Assembly: GCA_934661755.1 (NCBI GenBank) | Contig: CAKUJM010000025.1 | Span: forward strand, 1-39,797 | Reading direction: 5' to 3' | Source: an uncultured Lentisphaeria bacterium | GTDB taxonomy: Bacteria; Verrucomicrobiota; Lentisphaeria; Oligosphaerales; Oligosphaeraceae | Length of the DNA stretch: 39,797 bases | In this document: piece by piece, positions 1 through 8,465 of the stretch | Numbering within the stretch: position 1 is the first letter of the stretch | Layout: each line of letters starts with the position of its first letter | Notes under the pieces: generated by a model | Told to the model about the DNA's origin: nothing | Databases searched by the model: none | What the model saw: only the letters and a program-made list of their open reading frames with translations | Translations under genes and position numbers: made by a program

Positions 1-190
1 TCACGCGGTTAACCCCTCCGCCGCCTGTCGGCGGCACCTCCCCTTGCAGGGGAGGCTGAGGAGCCTAGGGGTTGGCGCCGGGCTTGACGTGCGTCCGTGG
101 GACGCCCTTGCTACCCCCCCCTTGCCCAAGGGCGGGACGCCCTTGCTACCCCCCTTGCCCAAGGGCGGGACGCCCTTGCTACCTTTTTGC
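1..190. repeat. REP-like hairpin cluster A
   Basis: This non-coding stretch is built of small inverted repeats that recur at 22376-22812 and 39372-39797. In order it holds a stem GCCGCC/GGCGGC around a TGTC loop (20-35), a stem CCTCCCC/GGGGAGG around TTGCA (37-55), then 2.6 tandem copies of a 33-35 bp unit. Each full unit carries CAAGGGCG-GGA-CGCCCTTG (127-145 and 160-178) followed by CTAC, which is GTAG 5' of the hairpin on the minus strand. A half copy lacking the left arm lies at 103-110. The cluster ends right at the stop of the AraC pseudogene. Open frames through it are shadows of the repeat. Confidence 0.85.
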
Positions 191-967
191 GGGCGAATGG
201 GCGGCGGCACGGAATTGCTTCATGGTGCAGTTATAGATCAATTTGAAGCGACGGGACAGGTAATAGAGGTTGGAGAATCCGCAGAGCTGGGCGATTTCCG
301 AGTGGGACAGATCGGTTGTGATCAGCAGGTTGCAGACATTCTGGAGCCTGACTTTCTCGTGGTATTTTTGCGGGGTGATGCCGTAGGCCTGGCGGAAGGC
401 GAGGAAGAATGCAGTCCGGGACATTCCGAATTTACGGGCGACCTAGTTGGAGTCGAGGCTGTGTCGGCAGGATGCGATGTAGTTTTTTGCCGCCTCCAGG
501 CGCGGGGATGAGCAGGATTGCGTGGATCCATTGCAGCGCATGATGATGTTATCCAGCAGATTCTCGGCCAGTGGCAGTGCGCCGGCGGACTGCTGGAACA
601 GCAGGGTGTATGCCTCTTCGGCATCGGCGCAAATCCGGGAGAAAACCGGCGCATCGGGATGGCAGGCAAAAACCTCCCTGATCGGCTGATTCCAGCTGAT
701 ATGGCGGCGCAGATTGAAGCCGAACCAGAAGCTTTCCCAGGTGCCATTGACTTGGAAGCGGCGTTTGGTGGAGGGCAGGCAGAGCAGCACGCTGCCCCGT
801 TCGGCGGTGACTTGGCCAAAGTCGTTCTGGATGCGGCATTGTCCGCCGGTGGTGACCAGCAGATTATGGAAGGCCAGGTCATGTGACTGCCACTCGTATT
901 TTTCAGAGTCGAAGCGGATTTTGCCGCCGAACAGGTTGATATTGCGGTCAGTCGTATATGCATCCAT
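179..967 (-). pseudogene. AraC-family regulator interrupted by an in-frame TAG
   Basis: The reading frame stays open from 967 to 446 and from 442 to 179, with a single TAG at 443-445 between them, in frame. The upstream part looks like the cupin-type effector domain of AraC regulators. The downstream part is the double helix-turn-helix DNA-binding domain, with VARKFGMSRTAFFLAFRQ and FSNLYYLSRRFK. A CAG glutamine codon changed to TAG would explain the break. TAG serves as an ordinary stop elsewhere here (the rarA-like gene ends in it), so recoding is unlikely. I chose ATG at 967 because a GGGGG tract lies 7 nt upstream; ATG at 973 is too close to it. The gene is divergent from the ADP-ribosylglycohydrolase gene and was probably its regulator. 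A sequencing error is the main alternative. Confidence 0.8.
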
Positions 968-1085
968 TGGCATTCCCCCAATTCGAGAGTTTTGGTTTTC
1001 CCTTGTGACAAAATATAGCGCACCGGGTATGTTTTTGTGGGCGGCGGAAGCATTTTGCACGAAATGGCAAATATTCTGAACTATA

Positions 1086-1098
1086 TGATTATTAATCA
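1086..1098. promoter_or_regulatory. 13-nt palindrome in the divergent araC / glycohydrolase promoter region
   Basis: TGATTA-T-TAATCA is a perfect inverted repeat centred at 1092. It sits in the AT-rich 230-bp gap between the broken araC gene and the rightward gene at 1198. It lies just upstream of a TATAAT -10 element, where an operator would be placed. Its binding protein is unknown. Confidence 0.4.
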
Positions 1099-1113
1099 AT
1101 TACGCAAATCGGT

Positions 1114-1119
1114 TATAAT
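1114..1119 (+). promoter_or_regulatory. Probable -10 element for the rightward glycan cluster
   Basis: TATAAT is a perfect sigma-70 -10 hexamer about 80 bases ahead of the start at 1198. At the usual 17-nt spacing the -35 region is only ATTAAT, so the promoter may need an activator such as the adjacent AraC protein. Confidence 0.4.
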
Positions 1120-1197
1120 AATGGCAGTAACCGGATTGACGGGGTGCGGCCCCGCGCAGGACAACTATTTTCACCAGAGCTGTCAAGGCAGGAATCC

Positions 1198-2754
1198 ATG
1201 GCATTCAATACAGGTACGAGAGGCATTTCCCTGGATCGCGCAAAATTCCGCGACAAGGTTCTGGGGTGCTGGTATGGGAAGTCGATCGGCGGGACATTGG
1301 GCGCGCCGTTTGAGACTTCGCGTCAAATGAATGACGTGGAGTTCTATCCGCCGGAGATCAATGGCAATCCGCTGCCCAACGACGACCTGGATCTGCAGTT
1401 GGTATGGCTGTCAGCGGTGGAGCGGCACGGCGTGCGTGGAATCAACGAGCGGGTATTGGGGCGCTATTGGGACAGCCATATCACCGGTCCCTGGAATGAA
1501 TACGGGGTATGCCGCAACAACATCCGGATGGGGATCATGCCGCCGCTGTCGGGCCGCATCAACAACGACCAGTGGAAATGGAGCAACGGCGCCTGGATCC
1601 GGTCGGAGATCTGGGCATGTCTCTTTCCGGCGTCGCCGCATCGTGCGGCGCGGCTGGCCTACTGCGACGCCTGTTGCGACCACGAGGGCGAGGGGATTCT
1701 GGCGGAGCTGTTCACTGCGGCGCTGGAGTCGGCGGCATTTGTGGAGCACGATCTCCAGAAGCTGCTGGATGTCGGTCTGTCATTCATTCCGGCGGAGTGC
1801 CGGGTCGCGCGGGCGGTGCGTCTGGCGCGCCAATGCCATGCGGACCACCTGCCTTTCCGGGAGGCGCGTGAGCGCATTGTGGACGACAGCAGTGACATCG
1901 GCTGGTTTCAGGCGCCGGGCAACCTCGGCTTCGTGGCGCTGGGGCTGCTTTATGGCGAGGGGGATTTCGGGCGCAGCGTCGCTCTGGCGGTCAATTGCGG
2001 CGACGACACCGATTGCACCGGCGGCACAGTCGGGGCGATACTGGGGATAATCAATGGCCGCAGCGGCCTTCCGGAAAAGTGGTGCACGCCGATAGGCAAT
2101 GCCATCAAGACCTGCTGCATTGAGCAGGGCGGGCGCTCCACCCTGCTCAATATTCCGGAGACGCTGGACGAGCTTTCGGATCGTGTGATTTGCTGTGTGG
2201 AGCTGGCGGCATATGAGGATCCGTCGTTGCCCGCCCTGGCGGACCATGCGACGATTCCCGATGATTTCCAGATAGTTGGCGATGAGTCTCTGAAGGAATT
2301 CCGGGAATTCCTGAAGCACAAGAAAAGCAGTGAGATGGCATTCGATCTGCCCTATGGCACGATCCATTTCGATTTCGGCGACGAGCAATTCATCGAGGAG
2401 GGCAAGGCGCTGACAATCAGGGTGCATGGCTATGTCAATGACGATGAATTGGCGTTGCTGTCAATCAATCCGGATCTTCCCGAGGGCTGGTCGGGGACCC
2501 AGGCCATCTTCAGTCCCTTCCACAGCGACGCACAGATCACCATCGTCCCGGGCGGCAGGGTTGACGCGCTGACCTTCCTGCCGATTGCCGTGACTCGCAG
2601 CAACCGCCTTTGTCCGGACATCATCGTCATGCCGCTGCTGAAGAAGGGCGCGGTCGTTCTCAACAACAGCCGGTGGAGCGAGGAAGAGAACTGCCTCTTC
2701 TGGGAGGAGCGCCGCCGTCGAAGGGAGCTGCTGGACAGGTCCATGGGGAAGTGA
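1198..2754 (+). CDS. ADP-ribosylglycohydrolase-family protein with C-terminal beta-rich domain
   Basis: A 518-residue protein. Residues 23-37 carry the glycine-rich start of the ADP-ribosylglycohydrolase (DraG-like) fold (GCWYGKSIGGTLGAP). NDDLDLQ at 61-67 and GDDTDCTGG at about 268-276 fit the two acidic metal-binding motifs of that family. About 140 residues after the fold look beta-rich and could be a small Ig-like or jelly-roll domain. ATG 1198 is chosen over the frame opening at 1144 because an AGGCAGGA motif precedes it. There is no signal peptide, so it is probably cytoplasmic. Its place ahead of a pseudopilin and a secreted glycoside hydrolase suggests action on a glycan breakdown product rather than reversal of protein ADP-ribosylation; that substrate is inference. 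Confidence 0.85.
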   Translation: MAFNTGTRGISLDRAKFRDKVLGCWYGKSIGGTLGAPFETSRQMNDVEFYPPEINGNPLPNDDLDLQLVWLSAVERHGVRGINERVLGRYWDSHITGPWNEYGVCRNNIRMGIMPPLSGRINNDQWKWSNGAWIRSEIWACLFPASPHRAARLAYCDACCDHEGEGILAELFTAALESAAFVEHDLQKLLDVGLSFIPAECRVARAVRLARQCHADHLPFREARERIVDDSSDIGWFQAPGNLGFVALGLLYGEGDFGRSVALAVNCGDDTDCTGGTVGAILGIINGRSGLPEKWCTPIGNAIKTCCIEQGGRSTLLNIPETLDELSDRVICCVELAAYEDPSLPALADHATIPDDFQIVGDESLKEFREFLKHKKSSEMAFDLPYGTIHFDFGDEQFIEEGKALTIRVHGYVNDDELALLSINPDLPEGWSGTQAIFSPFHSDAQITIVPGGRVDALTFLPIAVTRSNRLCPDIIVMPLLKKGAVVLNNSRWSEEENCLFWEERRRRRELLDRSMGK

Positions 2755-2832
2755 TTCCCTGTAAAATGGCAGCGGCAGGTACAAATAGCAGTCGGGTTAT
2801 GACAACCACAAGTGCAAAACAGGAGGTAAGCT

Positions 2833-3618
2833 ATGGCAAATCTACAGTCAAAAAGGCATTGCGAATTCACTCTCATCGAATTGCTCGTCGTGATCGCGAT
2901 CATCGCGATTCTGGCCAGCATGCTGCTGCCGGCATTGGGGAAGGCGCGTGACAAGGCCCGTGCGGTCTCCTGCGTCAACAACTTCAAGCAGCTGGGGTTG
3001 TCGGTGATCATGTACCAAGACGACAACAATGGCATCATCCGGATCATGAATGGTGACAACTGGGCGTCGTTGTACTGTTATGACATACGTCCTGGCGAGG
3101 AGGCGCTTTCCCTGAATGCGGTGGGATTGAGCAAGAAGATCTGCGTGGAGTGGGTGGCGCGGGTTCCGGAGAAGAGCCTATGTTCCAGTGCGCTCAACCT
3201 GGCTCGCCGGATGAAGCCGGACAGTGGTGAATATAAGCGGTGTGCGAATGGGCATTGCACCCTGAACAAGACATTGCCGCACGTCAATTACTACGGCCTT
3301 TATGCGATGCGCTTCGGTGATGCGGGCGGCATGGTGAAAGCGGGGGATGACTGGGTTCATTCAGCCAGCCGGGTGCGGAACACTTCCTCTGGCTTTTGGA
3401 CCGAGGGGTTCCAGCAGATGCAGAGGAATTGCGCATTGGCGGATCCGTCAATAACCAACACCGGTGCCTGGAGCCATAACGGCCGGAACAACGTGTTGTA
3501 CTTTGACGGCCATGTCAACAGCGTCAAGAAGGGCGATGGCCAGGTGACCTGCGCGCACAGCTGGGGCGCCCAGGATCCGTCCTGCGCCTCATGCCGTTTT
3601 TGGTTCCCGTACATGTAA
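2833..3618 (+). CDS. Pseudopilin with H-X9-DG-type C-terminus
   Basis: A 261-residue protein with a type IV prepilin N-terminus: a short charged leader, then F12-TLIELLVVIAIIAILASMLLPAL with Glu at mature position +5. Near the C-terminus, H215 and FDG at 224-226 match the H-X9-DG motif of the large pseudopilin family expanded in Lentisphaerota, Planctomycetes and relatives. The residue before the predicted cleavage site is Glu rather than the usual Gly. An excellent Shine-Dalgarno (AGGAGG, 2821-2826) precedes ATG 2833. It sits 78 bp after the ADP-ribosylglycohydrolase gene and 20 bp before the hydrolase, so the three are probably cotranscribed. The likely location is the inner membrane or periplasm as part of a type II secretion-like filament; the exact role is unknown. 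Confidence 0.9.
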   Translation: MANLQSKRHCEFTLIELLVVIAIIAILASMLLPALGKARDKARAVSCVNNFKQLGLSVIMYQDDNNGIIRIMNGDNWASLYCYDIRPGEEALSLNAVGLSKKICVEWVARVPEKSLCSSALNLARRMKPDSGEYKRCANGHCTLNKTLPHVNYYGLYAMRFGDAGGMVKAGDDWVHSASRVRNTSSGFWTEGFQQMQRNCALADPSITNTGAWSHNGRNNVLYFDGHVNSVKKGDGQVTCAHSWGAQDPSCASCRFWFPYM

Positions 3619-3638
3619 CCCTGTGGAGACTGCATGCC

Positions 3639-6600
3639 ATGAAATCAGGAATGAAGATCGCAATCTCGTTGTTGCTGTTGTCCGCCTTTGCGGTGTCGTC
3701 GGCTGGGATCCCCAGGGAGTGGCGGTTCGGCGCGGCGCAAATTGACGGGTTGCAGTATCCGTACGGGAATATCGAATACCGTGGTGTCGCCGGCGAGGCC
3801 GCCCCTGACGGCGCCGCCTGCGGCGAATTTGTGATCCGGAAGCGGGGCGGATCGGAGGTGCCGTGGGCGCTGATGATCGCCTTTGTCTCGGACCAGAGGC
3901 TGTCGGCGGGGACAAAGTGCCGTTATTCCTTCCAGATTCGCAGCAGCCATCCCGGCAAGGTGATGGCCAGCTGCATCCAGCAGGACGCGCCTTGGAAGAC
4001 CGTCGGGGACTCTCCGACGGAATTTGCCGTCGGGGAGCAGTGGCGGACGGTGGAGCGCGAATTTGCCGTGGACACGGACTTCGACTGCCAATTGCGTACG
4101 CCGGCCATCATGGTCGGGTCGCTTCCGGAGGGCACGGTCATCCAGCTGGGGACGGTGCGGTTCGAGGTCGTGGAGAAAGTCATCCCGCTGGCGCTGAATC
4201 CGCAATGGACGCTGTTCAAGGCGGCGTCCTTGTCATCGGAGGACATGTGCGGGATGGATGCCGTCCCGGAGTCCATCGGGGGCGTGTCCGGCGAGCCGGT
4301 GGAGCTCTCCGGCGGCGTCATTGACTTGGCTGTCGGTGGCCAGAGGGTACCGGAAAAGACCCCTGCGGTGCTCTTCAACGAGTTCGAGTCCGCCGAGGAC
4401 GGGGTCATGCAGGTGGGTTGTGCGGCGGATTACTGGTTCGAGTTTGCCGTCAATGGCAAGGCGGTCTACGACACGCTGTTGATGGGCAATCAGTCGCAGG
4501 ACTACCAGCCGGCCGACCACGTCTTCAACTTTCCGGTGAAGAAGGGCCGCAACCTGGTTGCGGTGCGGGTGCTAAGCGGCAGCGACGGCTGGAAGTTCGT
4601 CTGCGGCAGGGTGCCATTCCGGAGGAATCTGAGCCGGATCACCCAGGTTGTCCGCGGGGGGCAGTGGCGTCCGGTGAAGACGGACGAGTCTGCGGTCTGG
4701 GACAAGCGCGTGTTGCGTCCGGTGCGGATCGACCAATGGAAGCGCGTTGCGGGGTCGGCGCTGGATCTCTCGCAATATGTCCGCCGCTATGACATCGACC
4801 GATGCGGCCGTCTGGAAGCGGATGCGCAGGGCCGGCTGCGTTTTGCGGATGCACCGCAGGAGGAAGTGCGGCTGCGCGGCTTCAATTTCGTCCCAGGCAG
4901 CTTTGAATTCGGATTCTATTTCATGAGCCATCAGGAGCTGGAGGAGTACGCCGAGCAAATTGCCTTGTCCGGGATGAATGTCCTGCGTTTCCATTTTCTG
5001 GATGGATTCCTGGCCGGCAACGGCGGATTGCCGAAGCAGGGCCGGGATCGCCGGAGGCTCGCGGAGGTGGCGCTTGCCCAGGAGCCATCGGAGCTCAAGA
5101 TTGACCAGGCGGCGGCGGACCGGTATTGGTATTTCCTGAAATGCCTGCGTGATCGCGGGGTATATGCGATGCTTGACGTCTTCACCTCCGCCGGGCTGTT
5201 CACCGAGGCGGTGGACAACCGCAATGGGATTGACGAATACGCGCGTTACCGGATGTTTTTCGATCCGGTCTACCGCAACCACTGGAAGGCGTCATTGCAT
5301 TATCTGCTGAAGACCCCCAATCCGTACACTGGCAAGGCGTTGATTGACGATCCGCAGCTGATCGGCATCACCTGCTTCAACGAGCAGGAGCATCTCTTCA
5401 ATCTCAACGGCCATGCAATCACCTTCTTCACCGCGGAATGGCGGAAATGGCGCAATCCCGGCAATCCCGGCGCGGTCCCGCAGTTCGACGGCGCGCTGCT
5501 CAAGGCCGACACTGCCGATGGCGCGGCGGCGCGGCAGTATCTGCGGGAAAGGATCCGCGAAATGAACCGCTTCTACCTGGATGCCGTCAGGGAGCTGGGG
5601 TTCAAGGGCTTTGTGACCAACTGGGACATGTACATGCGCAACCTGGAGGGGGAGGCCAGATCGCCGTACAATGCGGTGGCGATGCATACCTACCACGAGC
5701 ATCCTGGCATGAGCAAGCTTCATCCGGCGACCTACCGGCAGCGTCTGACCTACGGCGGGTGGCTGCGCAACACCATGACGACAGTCGGGCAGAACTCCTC
5801 CATAGTGCAGAACAACTACATCGGCCGGGCGGCGTCGGCGCGGGTGCTGGGCAAGCCGTTTTTCATGACCGAGTACTCGCATAATGGCTTCAACCAGTAT
5901 TCCCATGAGGCGGCGGCGATGTGGGCGGCCTATGCCAGCCTGCAGGATTGGCAGATGCTGGCGCCGCACGCCAATCTGGTGACGCTTTTCCATTACCCCT
6001 TCCAGCCCTGGAATTTCGATGGCGCGGAGAATCTCGCCGCGGTGATGAACTCGCTGTTCTGCGCCTTCGGATGGCAGCGCGGCGACATCCAGAGTGCGAA
6101 GCACGCCGTCTCCTTCCATGTGCCGGAGGCGGTGCTCAAGTCGGTGGAATACACTGGCGCGATCGGATCCGGATACAACCTGCTCTTCATGCTCACCCGC
6201 ATCGGGTCCGACTACCGGCAGCCGGTGAATCCAGTGGCGGATCTGAATATCGTCCCCAGGGCGTTTGTCGGCGCCAGAAGCATGGGGATGTATGTCGAGT
6301 TGAGCGAGGAGCGGGAAGAGAACCTCCAGATCCTGCATGAGCAGGTGGCAAATCTGCGCCGGAACCGGATCCTCCCTGCGGGCAACCGCACCGACGTGGA
6401 CAGGGGGATCTTCGAGTCCGAGACAGGCGAAATCTGCGCCGACATCCGGCAGCACACCCTCGAGATCGACACCCCGCGCTTTCAAGCCATGGTGCTCAAG
6501 CAAAGCAAGCCCGCCGCATTGTCGGCATTGTCGGTGACGTCGATCAGCACCCCTTGCACCATCGCCGCAATTTCGCTGGAAAACGAAAGGAGCATTGTGG

Positions 6601-6902
6601 ATTCCAAGCGGATTCTCGTGGTGGTCGGCACCATGTTCATGGCGGAAAATGCCGTCTTTTCCACCGAGAACTTCAACGATGAAATTGACGTCGGCGACAT
6701 CCAGCAGGTCATGCGCAGCGGCCAGTTCCGCTTTGCGGTCAAGACCCGCAACGGCGTGGCGCCAAAAGTCCATGCCCTGACCATGGGCGGCGCCCGGGAA
6801 GCGGAAATCCCGGTGACGCTGGCGGATGGCGCGGTGCATTTTGACCTGGACACCTCGGCACTTGAATACGGCACCCCGTATTTTGAGGTGGTCTGGCAGT
6901 AA
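3639..6902 (+). CDS. Large secreted clan GH-A glycoside hydrolase
   Basis: A 1087-residue protein with a signal peptide (MKSGMKIAISLLLLSAFAVS, cleavage near SSA). Residues about 24-200 and 200-370 look like two beta-sandwich carbohydrate-binding domains. A (beta/alpha)8 barrel starts near residue 410. E582 in CFNEQE is the likely acid/base and E745 in FFMTEYSH the likely nucleophile, the spacing expected of clan GH-A (GH5, GH42 and relatives). The acid/base motif reads NEQ instead of the common NEP. The last 200 residues form a further beta-rich domain. ATG 3639 has TGGAGA about 10 nt upstream and places the signal peptide at the N-terminus; 3651 is an alternative start. The exact GH family and substrate cannot be fixed here; the AlgE-like porin downstream hints at an anionic polysaccharide. 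Confidence 0.8.
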   Translation: MKSGMKIAISLLLLSAFAVSSAGIPREWRFGAAQIDGLQYPYGNIEYRGVAGEAAPDGAACGEFVIRKRGGSEVPWALMIAFVSDQRLSAGTKCRYSFQIRSSHPGKVMASCIQQDAPWKTVGDSPTEFAVGEQWRTVEREFAVDTDFDCQLRTPAIMVGSLPEGTVIQLGTVRFEVVEKVIPLALNPQWTLFKAASLSSEDMCGMDAVPESIGGVSGEPVELSGGVIDLAVGGQRVPEKTPAVLFNEFESAEDGVMQVGCAADYWFEFAVNGKAVYDTLLMGNQSQDYQPADHVFNFPVKKGRNLVAVRVLSGSDGWKFVCGRVPFRRNLSRITQVVRGGQWRPVKTDESAVWDKRVLRPVRIDQWKRVAGSALDLSQYVRRYDIDRCGRLEADAQGRLRFADAPQEEVRLRGFNFVPGSFEFGFYFMSHQELEEYAEQIALSGMNVLRFHFLDGFLAGNGGLPKQGRDRRRLAEVALAQEPSELKIDQAAADRYWYFLKCLRDRGVYAMLDVFTSAGLFTEAVDNRNGIDEYARYRMFFDPVYRNHWKASLHYLLKTPNPYTGKALIDDPQLIGITCFNEQEHLFNLNGHAITFFTAEWRKWRNPGNPGAVPQFDGALLKADTADGAAARQYLRERIREMNRFYLDAVRELGFKGFVTNWDMYMRNLEGEARSPYNAVAMHTYHEHPGMSKLHPATYRQRLTYGGWLRNTMTTVGQNSSIVQNNYIGRAASARVLGKPFFMTEYSHNGFNQYSHEAAAMWAAYASLQDWQMLAPHANLVTLFHYPFQPWNFDGAENLAAVMNSLFCAFGWQRGDIQSAKHAVSFHVPEAVLKSVEYTGAIGSGYNLLFMLTRIGSDYRQPVNPVADLNIVPRAFVGARSMGMYVELSEEREENLQILHEQVANLRRNRILPAGNRTDVDRGIFESETGEICADIRQHTLEIDTPRFQAMVLKQSKPAALSALSVTSISTPCTIAAISLENERSIVDSKRILVVVGTMFMAENAVFSTENFNDEIDVGDIQQVMRSGQFRFAVKTRNGVAPKVHALTMGGAREAEIPVTLADGAVHFDLDTSALEYGTPYFEVVWQ

Positions 6903-6938
6903 TGAACCCCGGTGTGCGCGCCGCAAAGACGCGGCATT

Positions 6939-6956
6939 CCCGCGCCAGGGCGCGGG
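6939..6956. terminator. GC hairpin after the hydrolase gene
   Basis: CCCGCGCC-AG-GGCGCGGG is a perfect 8-bp stem with a 2-nt loop, 37 bases after the hydrolase stop. A smaller CCGC/GCGG stem precedes it. No T-run follows, so it is either a weak or Rho-assisted terminator, an mRNA-stabilising hairpin, or another dispersed palindrome. Confidence 0.4.
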
Positions 6957-7086
6957 CATCCGCAATCCTAACCGAAAGCTAACCATACCCTCGCCAATCC
7001 CTGGTTTTTCCTCGATAAAGTAAGTGGCGTAACCGGACAGCAAGGCGTTTGTCCGAAGTCACGAGAAAGCAGAAAAGGAAAAACTC

Positions 7087-8415
7087 ATGGATAAAATGAA
7101 CCATCGCCTCCTGTCGGTATTGTCGGCGACGGCATTGCTGGCAGGAACGGCAGTGTCATCGGCGCAGGATTTTTCCGCCGGGCTGGAGGTGCGGGCCCGC
7201 TACGACTCCACCCACGAATTGCCGAATGACAGGCGCGGCCAGAGCGCCGACAGCGACTACGAGCGTCTTCGCACCCGCGTCTGGGGGAAGTACCAGGATC
7301 AGGACAACGGCCTGACGCTGTTCATCCGCCTGGCCAACGAGTTCCGCAACTACCATCATCCGTCCGCCAATTCCAGCAAGCAGCGTTTTCCGGACGTCCT
7401 CTTCATCGACAACCTCTATGTCCAGTATGACAACCTTCTTGACGGTGACTTGAGGCTGAAGCTGGGTCGTCAGGACATCTCCTTCGGGCGCAAGCGCATC
7501 ATTTCCGACGGCACTGGCGGCGACGGTTCGCGCAGCGCCTACTTTGACGCCCTGCGTCTGACCTGGCGGCCGGCCGCGTCGCAGTCATTGGACGCCTTTG
7601 CGATTTACGTCCACAACAACGACCTGCTTCCCACGCTGGGCAAGGAGCATGCCAACCACAAGCGTCCATCGGACTACGACGTCACCGGCTATGGCCAGAA
7701 CGAGTATGGCGCCGGGCTGTACTGGCAGGACCGCACCGCCGAGTCATTCGGCTGGGATGCGTACTATGTGTTCAAGGGCGAGCATCGCCGCGAGAGCTCA
7801 AAGTACTACAAGGAGGGCGAGGATGTCCAGACCCACACCGCCGGCTTCCGCATTCTGCCAAAATTCAGCCAATATCTGCGCGGCGAAGTGGAGGCCGCGA
7901 TGCAGGTGGGCAGCAACAGCCTGGCCGCCCAGATGGCATATGGCGGATTGACCTTCCTGCCGAAGGCGGACGACTCGCTTGAGCTCACCGCCGCCGTGCT
8001 GTATCTCTCCGGCGACCATGACGGCGCCCGCGGCTCCAGCGCCTGGCATCAGGTCTTCAACCGCGACACTGGCATTGGCGAGACCATTGCCCCGATGTAC
8101 ACCAAATACGGCTATACCAACCTCGTCTATCCGCATCTGGCGGCCGACCTGAAATTCGGGCGTCCCGGCAAGCTGCATCTTGAAGGCGGGGCGATGCTCA
8201 CCGCAGTCAGGGAAGACGCCGCCGACGGCCGCAACCGCGGCTGCTTCCTCCAGGCAAAATACAGCGTCAACCTGGGCAAGCTGTCGAAATGCAGGGCCCT
8301 GGATGGCGTCAGCGCCGCCGTTACCGGCGAAATCCTCCAGCGCGGCGACTATTTCAAGGACGACAGCCGGGGATTGGCCGCCTTCGGCCGCCTCGAGCTG
8401 GCCTGGAAGTTCTGA
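7087..8415 (+). CDS. Alginate-export-type outer-membrane beta-barrel
   Basis: A 442-residue protein with a clear signal peptide (LLSVLSATALLAGTAVSSA, cleavage near residue 26). The mature chain is rich in alternating aromatic strands ending in a C-terminal LELAWKF, typical of outer-membrane barrels. LKLGRQDISFGRKRIISDG and the LTWRP strand fit the Alginate_exp family. An AAGGA motif 8 nt ahead supports ATG 7087. It follows the hydrolase by 184 bp and has its own leader, so it may be separately transcribed. Probable role: outer-membrane passage of sugars or oligosaccharides released by the hydrolase. Substrate specificity is inferred from the family only. Confidence 0.85.
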   Translation: MDKMNHRLLSVLSATALLAGTAVSSAQDFSAGLEVRARYDSTHELPNDRRGQSADSDYERLRTRVWGKYQDQDNGLTLFIRLANEFRNYHHPSANSSKQRFPDVLFIDNLYVQYDNLLDGDLRLKLGRQDISFGRKRIISDGTGGDGSRSAYFDALRLTWRPAASQSLDAFAIYVHNNDLLPTLGKEHANHKRPSDYDVTGYGQNEYGAGLYWQDRTAESFGWDAYYVFKGEHRRESSKYYKEGEDVQTHTAGFRILPKFSQYLRGEVEAAMQVGSNSLAAQMAYGGLTFLPKADDSLELTAAVLYLSGDHDGARGSSAWHQVFNRDTGIGETIAPMYTKYGYTNLVYPHLAADLKFGRPGKLHLEGGAMLTAVREDAADGRNRGCFLQAKYSVNLGKLSKCRALDGVSAAVTGEILQRGDYFKDDSRGLAAFGRLELAWKF

Positions 8416-8465
8416 GAATCCCGCCGGGGCGGGGCGTCGTGCCGGCCATGCGGGCGGCGCCCGGT

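Noticed and set aside
1..210. Open reading frames through the repeat clusters (also at 22418-22717 and 39290-39472)
   Set aside because: They translate the repeated hairpin modules in several frames and give repetitive Pro/Gly/Lys peptides with no ribosome site. They are artefacts of the repeats.
443..445. Programmed readthrough or amber recoding of the AraC TAG
   Set aside because: TAG terminates the rarA-like gene normally and there is no suppressor or stem-loop evidence. A mutation or error is simpler.
8416..8465. Bidirectional terminator between the porin and citramalate synthase genes
   Set aside because: A small CGGGC/GCCCG stem exists but the region is GC-rich throughout and no T-run accompanies it on either strand.
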